17,872 nucleotides of DNA from assembly GCA_947629425.1 (NCBI GenBank), contig CANRDR010000015.1, forward strand, positions 1 to 17,872, in the 5' to 3' direction. The notes under the pieces were generated by a model. That model had not been told where the DNA came from and did no database searches. It was given only the letters and a program-made list of their open reading frames with translations. The DNA is from an uncultured Bacilli bacterium (GTDB taxonomy: Bacteria; Bacillota_I; Bacilli_A; RF39; UBA660). Numbering within the stretch: the first letter of the stretch is position 1; each line of letters opens with the position of its first letter. Made by a program: the position numbers and the translations under genes. Shown in pieces: positions 14,646 through 17,872 of this stretch.

Positions 14646-14673
14646 ATTATATATTTTTTTATTAACTTTTAAA
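14646..14673 (-). promoter_or_regulatory. Candidate promoter of the sortase gene
   Basis: On the minus strand TTTAAA (14673-14668) and TATAAT (14651-14646) are separated by 16 bp. It follows directly after the terminator of the surface protein gene, so the sortase can be expressed on its own. Confidence 0.45.
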
Positions 14674-14705
14674 TAAAAAAAAGTAAAGTTTACTTCTACT
14701 TTACT
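14674..14705 (-). terminator. Terminator of the surface protein gene
   Basis: On the minus strand AGTAAAGT (14705-14698) pairs with ACTTTACT (14689-14682), followed by a run of T (14681-14674). It begins 6 bases after the stop codon at 14712. Confidence 0.75.
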
Positions 14706-14711
14706 CATTTT

Positions 14712-16196
14712 TTACATTTCTATCTTCTTAACTTTTTTATTTATTAAATATATTGAACTAATTAGAATACTTAATATAATTATAGTTAATATAATATTGT
14801 CAAACGTTTGAGGTGCTTTTTCTATTTCATCTGTTTTATTTTCTTCGTTTTTATTTGGTTCATCTAAATCAATTTCTCCATCCGCTAATATTTCAACAAC
14901 ATTATCTTTATATATTCCATTTTTATCTGATATTATTGCTATATTTGATACTTCATCTAAATCAAATAATACTTTATTAGTTGATGAAGTTGCTGGATAT
15001 ACTAATAATTTATCATTTTTTATTAAAACTACAGCAGCATTAGGTATACTTTTTAAATAATTTAAATCAATTTCAATAGTATATTCATTATTATCAAGCT
15101 TAACTTTATTGCCTAATTCATCAACAAAATATATATTATATAATGCCTTATCATACACAACTTCTCCAGTTAATTTATTAATTGTTTTAATTAAATCTTG
15201 ATTATCATTATTATATTCAACAATTAAACTATATTTAGAATCTATTTTATCTTTTGTAACTACTGTTATTTTAGTGTTTAAATCATTATTTACATTTACA
15301 AATGTATCTTTATAATTATTACTATCTTCAATATTACTTAATTTTAAACCTCCATTTGATGTATATAATTTATTTAAACTAGTTTTTATATATTTATTTA
15401 TATATTGACTACTAATTGATTCATAATTATTTATATATCTATTTTTATTTAACATTGGAATTTGAGAGTCGTTTAACATTTCTTTTATTTCATTTAAATT
15501 ACTTTGCATATCAGTAATTTTATCTTTTAAATAATATCCTAATGAACTTTCATTAATTTCATTACCTACAACTTTTATAGTTCCTTCTTTAAGTATTTGA
15601 TCATAGTACGTTTCATTACTTACAATATATAGTTTTTCTAAATTTGCACTATTAAGTGCTGTATCTATATCACTTGTAACTAATTCAAAAGTATTATAAT
15701 ATGGATCAATATTTTCTTGACCTTTATGTATTGCTAAAACACCTTTAATATTATTATTTAATACTTCTTTATTAATATCATATATATAATAGCTTACATA
15801 ATATTTACTAAATTTAGTATTTATATAATTTAAAGTTAATGTACCATTACCTGTTATGTTAATATCTTTACCAATATTATCAATGGAATCAATATAAACA
15901 TTTCCATCTAATTCAATATTTAAATTATTATTAAACATTAATCTTGAGTAATTTCCATTTTTTAATAAAATTGTACCATTTTCTTTGATAGAAACACTAT
16001 TAGTAATATCTTTAGAATTAAGTCTATTTACTACCTTCTTTTTAGTAACATTAATAGAATAACAATCTTCAGCAGTTGCAACACTTTCACTTCTACAGAA
16101 ATATGCATAATCATCTGTTGCAAAAACATTATTAGTAAAAGATAAAAGTCCTAAACCAAAACACATCCCTAAAGTCATTTTTTTAACTATATTCAC
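14712..16196 (-). CDS. Secreted cell-surface protein with APQTF sorting-like signal
   Basis: The 494-residue product starts with a signal peptide (about 1-26, cleavage after VFA) and ends with APQTF (461-465), a hydrophobic segment and a basic tail (KKVKK). That arrangement is a sortase signal; APQTF resembles the NPQT-type signals used by class B sortases. The mature part has a Cys pair near its start, a beta-rich Asn-rich region (INITGNGTLTL), a helical stretch around 230-290 and further beta-rich segments. No known domain is recognised. The start chosen is GTG at 16196, 8 nt after AGGATAGGAG; the frame is open to a TTG at 16250, which lacks a ribosome binding site. The sortase gene lies just downstream. 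Confidence 0.8.
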   Translation of the reverse strand: MNIVKKMTLGMCFGLGLLSFTNNVFATDDYAYFCRSESVATAEDCYSINVTKKKVVNRLNSKDITNSVSIKENGTILLKNGNYSRLMFNNNLNIELDGNVYIDSIDNIGKDINITGNGTLTLNYINTKFSKYYVSYYIYDINKEVLNNNIKGVLAIHKGQENIDPYYNTFELVTSDIDTALNSANLEKLYIVSNETYYDQILKEGTIKVVGNEINESSLGYYLKDKITDMQSNLNEIKEMLNDSQIPMLNKNRYINNYESISSQYINKYIKTSLNKLYTSNGGLKLSNIEDSNNYKDTFVNVNNDLNTKITVVTKDKIDSKYSLIVEYNNDNQDLIKTINKLTGEVVYDKALYNIYFVDELGNKVKLDNNEYTIEIDLNYLKSIPNAAVVLIKNDKLLVYPATSSTNKVLFDLDEVSNIAIISDKNGIYKDNVVEILADGEIDLDEPNKNEENKTDEIEKAPQTFDNIILTIIILSILISSIYLINKKVKKIEM

Positions 16197-16234
16197 TTTA
16201 ACAACTCCTATCCTTAATATGATTAAATCAAAAT

Positions 16235-16268
16235 AATTACTTTTTTTCAACTAAAAAATAAAGTAATT
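16235..16268. promoter_or_regulatory. Hairpin in the surface-protein leader and divergent promoter region
   Basis: AATTACTTT (16235-16243) pairs with AAAGTAATT (16260-16268), and adjoining A- and T-runs can extend the stem past a one-base bulge. On the minus strand it lies in the leader of the surface protein gene, 39 bases before its GTG, and is followed by ATTTTG, so it could act as an attenuator. On the plus side its edge overlaps the TTTACA box of the next gene. Confidence 0.4.
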
Positions 16269-16295
16269 TTACAAATTATGTAAACAAAGTATTAT
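16268..16295 (+). promoter_or_regulatory. Candidate promoter of the DUF421 gene
   Basis: TTTACA (16268-16273) and TATTAT (16290-16295) are separated by 16 bp, and the ATG at 16335 lies 39 bases further on. A TATAAT box on the opposite strand in the same stretch may serve the divergent surface protein gene. Confidence 0.45.
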
Positions 16296-16334
16296 ATTAT
16301 TAAAATTTGCTAATAATAATACTAGGTGATTTAT

Positions 16335-17006
16335 ATGGAAATAGCATTTCGTTCTTTAGTAATGTTTGTATCGTTATTTATAATAATTAAAATTTTAGGA
16401 AAAAAACAAATTAAAAATTTAACTTTATATGATTATGTACTAAGTATTACAATAGGTTCTATTGCAGCAGATACAGTAATAAGTTTAGATACACCTTTAT
16501 ATGATGGAATTATTGCATTATTAGTATTTGGTATTATTGGTTATATAGTATCCTTATTAACTTATAATAATCATTCTATGGAAAAAATTATGGATGGAGA
16601 ACCTATTACACTTTTTGAAAATAATAATTTTAATTATAATAATTTAGAAAAATCTAAAATTAGTGTTGCTAAAGTATTAGAACAATGTAGATTGAAAAAC
16701 TGTTTTGATATCAATGAACTAGATTGTGCTATTTTGGAACCTTCTGGAGATATATCGATTTTATTAAAAGAAAATAATCAACCTATAACAAATAGTGATA
16801 TTAAAAAAACTATTAAAAGTAATAGCAAAAAACAAACTTTAAATCATTTAATTATAGTAGATGGTATATTAAATTTAGAAGAATTAAAAAACGCTAAAAA
16901 AACAAAAACATGGTTAAATAATTACTTAAATGGTAAAAATATAGAAGATATTTCACTTTTATCTATTGATAAAAATAATAAAGTAACTATTTTTTATAAA
17001 AAGTAA
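16335..17006 (+). CDS. DUF421/YetF family membrane protein
   Basis: The 223-residue protein has three membrane segments in its first 80 residues (about 5-22, 35-52 and 57-76). These include the family-typical GKKQIKNLTLYDYVLSITIG and IAADT stretches, followed by the soluble DUF421 domain (about 85-220) with DGEPITLFENN and a region around DCAILEPSGDISIL. Bacillus relatives (YetF, YrbG, YkjA) are membrane proteins of similar size; YetF-type members are tied to spore or envelope properties, but the molecular role is not established. The frame is open to a GTG at 16326, but the ATG at 16335 is preferred, with AGGTGAT 4 nt before it. Confidence 0.85.
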   Translation: MEIAFRSLVMFVSLFIIIKILGKKQIKNLTLYDYVLSITIGSIAADTVISLDTPLYDGIIALLVFGIIGYIVSLLTYNNHSMEKIMDGEPITLFENNNFNYNNLEKSKISVAKVLEQCRLKNCFDINELDCAILEPSGDISILLKENNQPITNSDIKKTIKSNSKKQTLNHLIIVDGILNLEELKNAKKTKTWLNNYLNGKNIEDISLLSIDKNNKVTIFYKK

Positions 17007-17028
17007 AAGACTATTCGATGTAGTCTTT
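17006..17028 (+). terminator. Terminator between the convergent DUF421 and GrpB genes
   Basis: AAAGACTA (17006-17013) pairs with TAGTCTTT (17021-17028), followed by ATTTTC. The stem overlaps the stop codons of both convergent genes, so it probably ends transcription from both sides. Confidence 0.65.
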
Positions 17029-17541
17029 ATTTTCTTCAGCAAGTTTAATTATATTTCCTATAAAATCATTTTTTGAACTTGTATACATTTTTCTATTGTC
17101 AGAATAGATAGATGCTAATTTAATTTTTAAATTTTTATAATCTTCCAACGCTCTTTTATGAGTATTTAAATAATCTCTAAATAATATTGTATTTTTATAT
17201 CTTTTGCTATCTATTTCCATTACATGAATAAAATGTGTTCTATTATCTTGTGATCCTTTTCTAATTAAAATTTCATCATCTACAGAATCTTCTTTAATAG
17301 AATATGGTTCTTTTTCAAAGTTATGTTTTACTTTGTTAAAATCATTTAAACTTTTTACTGCAACTGCAATGTCTATAATAGGTTTTGCACATAGTCCAAC
17401 TACACTTGTAGAACCAATATGTTCTATTTTTATTGCTACATTACCAAATAAATTCTCTAAATTAATTTTTTCTTCTTCAAACATTTTTTTCCAATTTGTA
17501 TCATATTCTTCTAATTTAACAGTTCCAACTTTTAATCCCAT
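17011..17541 (-). CDS. GrpB/UPF0157 family protein
   Basis: The 176-residue product matches the GrpB (UPF0157) family, which has a nucleotidyltransferase-like fold. The core signature is HIGSTSVVGLCAKPIIDI (41-58), where the GST turn and D57 correspond to the nucleotidyltransferase pattern. THFIHVM near 115 and the RDYLNTHKRALEDYKNLK helix follow, both typical of the family. The substrate of such proteins is not well defined. AGGAGG lies 5 nt before the ATG. It is a single-gene unit with its own promoter and a terminator shared with the convergent DUF421 gene. Confidence 0.88.
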   Translation of the reverse strand: MGLKVGTVKLEEYDTNWKKMFEEEKINLENLFGNVAIKIEHIGSTSVVGLCAKPIIDIAVAVKSLNDFNKVKHNFEKEPYSIKEDSVDDEILIRKGSQDNRTHFIHVMEIDSKRYKNTILFRDYLNTHKRALEDYKNLKIKLASIYSDNRKMYTSSKNDFIGNIIKLAEENKDYIE

Positions 17542-17564
17542 AATATCCTCCTAAATATATAACT

Positions 17565-17573
17565 ATTATATCA
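17565..17573 (-). promoter_or_regulatory. Extended -10 promoter of the GrpB gene
   Basis: TGATATAAT on the minus strand (17573-17565) is an extended -10 box (TG, one base, TATAAT). No clear -35 box is present. The ribosome binding site AGGAGG follows about 15 bases later. Confidence 0.5.
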
Positions 17574-17597
17574 TACATATTTACTATAAATAATGAA

Positions 17598-17690
17598 ATG
17601 AATGAAAATATTGATGCTTGTGCTGGTTTATGTGAGCATCATGTCATTGAAGCTATAAAAACATTAACTTTAACAAAAAGAAAAGACTAA
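17598..17690 (+). CDS. Short open frame of 30 codons, possible gene remnant
   Basis: The ATG at 17598 opens 30 codons, ending in TAA at 17688-17690. The product has mixed composition with a CAGLCEHH segment (C8, C12, H14, H15) and a basic end, TLTKRKD. Its base composition is less AT-rich than the flanks, as in coding DNA. No ribosome binding site precedes the ATG, and the frame stays open upstream into the grpB start region, so it could be the C-terminal end of a broken gene. It is not recognised. Confidence 0.25.
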   Translation: MNENIDACAGLCEHHVIEAIKTLTLTKRKD

Positions 17691-17710
17691 ATTCTTTCAT
17701 AGTAGATGAC

Positions 17711-17743
17711 AAACACACTAAAAGTGTATTTTCTAGTGTGTTT
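17711..17743. terminator. Hairpin with 10-bp perfect stem
   Basis: AAACACACTA (17711-17720) pairs with TAGTGTGTTT (17734-17743) around a 13-nt loop. The arms are A- and T-ended, as in a bidirectional terminator. It follows the short open frame that ends at 17690. Confidence 0.5.
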
Positions 17744-17760
17744 CAAATTTAAAAAGTATT

Positions 17761-17782
17761 AAAAAAGCCCATCTTAAAGGGC
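17761..17782 (-). terminator. Minus-strand intrinsic terminator at the window end
   Basis: On the minus strand GCCC (17782-17779) and GGGC (17770-17767) form a stem, followed by TTTTTT. It implies a minus-strand transcription unit entering from beyond 17872. From 17783 to the end the only hint of coding is a minus-strand frame ending in TAG at 17792-17790 (last residues S-L-Y-A-P-K), which is closed by stops about 20 codons upstream. Otherwise nothing is recognised there. Confidence 0.6.
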
Positions 17783-17872
17783 ATTATTTCTATTTTGGTG
17801 CGTATAGAGAAGAAGTCGAATAACTTTTCTCATACTTAATAATAGGTAGTAATAACTACTAACTAATATAAT

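Noticed and set aside
17333..17554. 73-codon plus-strand frame opposite the GrpB gene
   Set aside because: It is the complement of the conserved GrpB signature region and has no start signal.
1..17872. Mycoplasma-type genetic code (UGA as Trp)
   Set aside because: addB ends in TGA followed by an overlapping start, and Trp residues in conserved positions are TGG.

Overview
The window is very AT-rich and encodes low-GC Gram-positive style genes. UGA is a stop (addB ends in TGA) and Trp is TGG, so the standard bacterial code applies, not the Mycoplasma code. GGAGG-type ribosome binding sites, AddAB instead of RecBCD, an RlmA-type methyltransferase, a class B sortase and a possible antisense-RNA-regulated mini-peptide all point to a Bacillota lineage. 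The extreme AT content and shortened core enzymes suggest an uncultured, Mollicutes-adjacent or RF39-like gut Bacilli group. This placement is inference; there is no rRNA gene in the window.

Left end (1-606): a possible C-terminal tail of a preceding gene, then a compact locus with the layout of a type I toxin-antitoxin system. It has a 24-residue hydrophobic peptide gene on the minus strand whose Shine-Dalgarno can be locked in a hairpin, and a convergent small RNA on the plus strand, both running into a shared terminator. A good sigma-A type promoter then leads into a plus-strand operon (607-8042): addB, a polytopic membrane protein of unknown function, addA, and an rlmA-like 23S rRNA methyltransferase. 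AddA and AddB together form the double-strand-break processing helicase-nuclease.

Middle (8075-10715, minus strand): four membrane- or envelope-related genes. Two have an N-terminal membrane segment, a stretch with two cysteines and a second membrane segment. One is a single-pass protein with two tandem copies of an extracytoplasmic domain. One is a YbjQ/UPF0145 protein. A 30-bp dyad lies between this group and a divergent XRE-type regulator (10854-11084).

Accessory core (11127-13568): a YhcG/DUF1016 PD-(D/E)XK nuclease and a compact UvrD-like helicase, each preceded by the same 48-bp sequence with no mismatches. A third, degenerate copy lies at 10113-10156. The 48-bp repeats bracket the nuclease gene exactly. 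This nuclease-helicase pair with shared leaders is the best candidate in the window for an undescribed (possibly defence or mobile) module.

Right part (13561-17541): a class B-like sortase with an unusual repeated cytoplasmic N-terminus and Lys at the usual catalytic Arg position, next to a secreted surface protein ending in an APQTF sorting-like signal, which is its likely substrate. Then come a DUF421/YetF-type membrane protein and a GrpB/UPF0157 protein. The last 330 bases hold two hairpins, one a clear minus-strand terminator, and only a weak short open frame.
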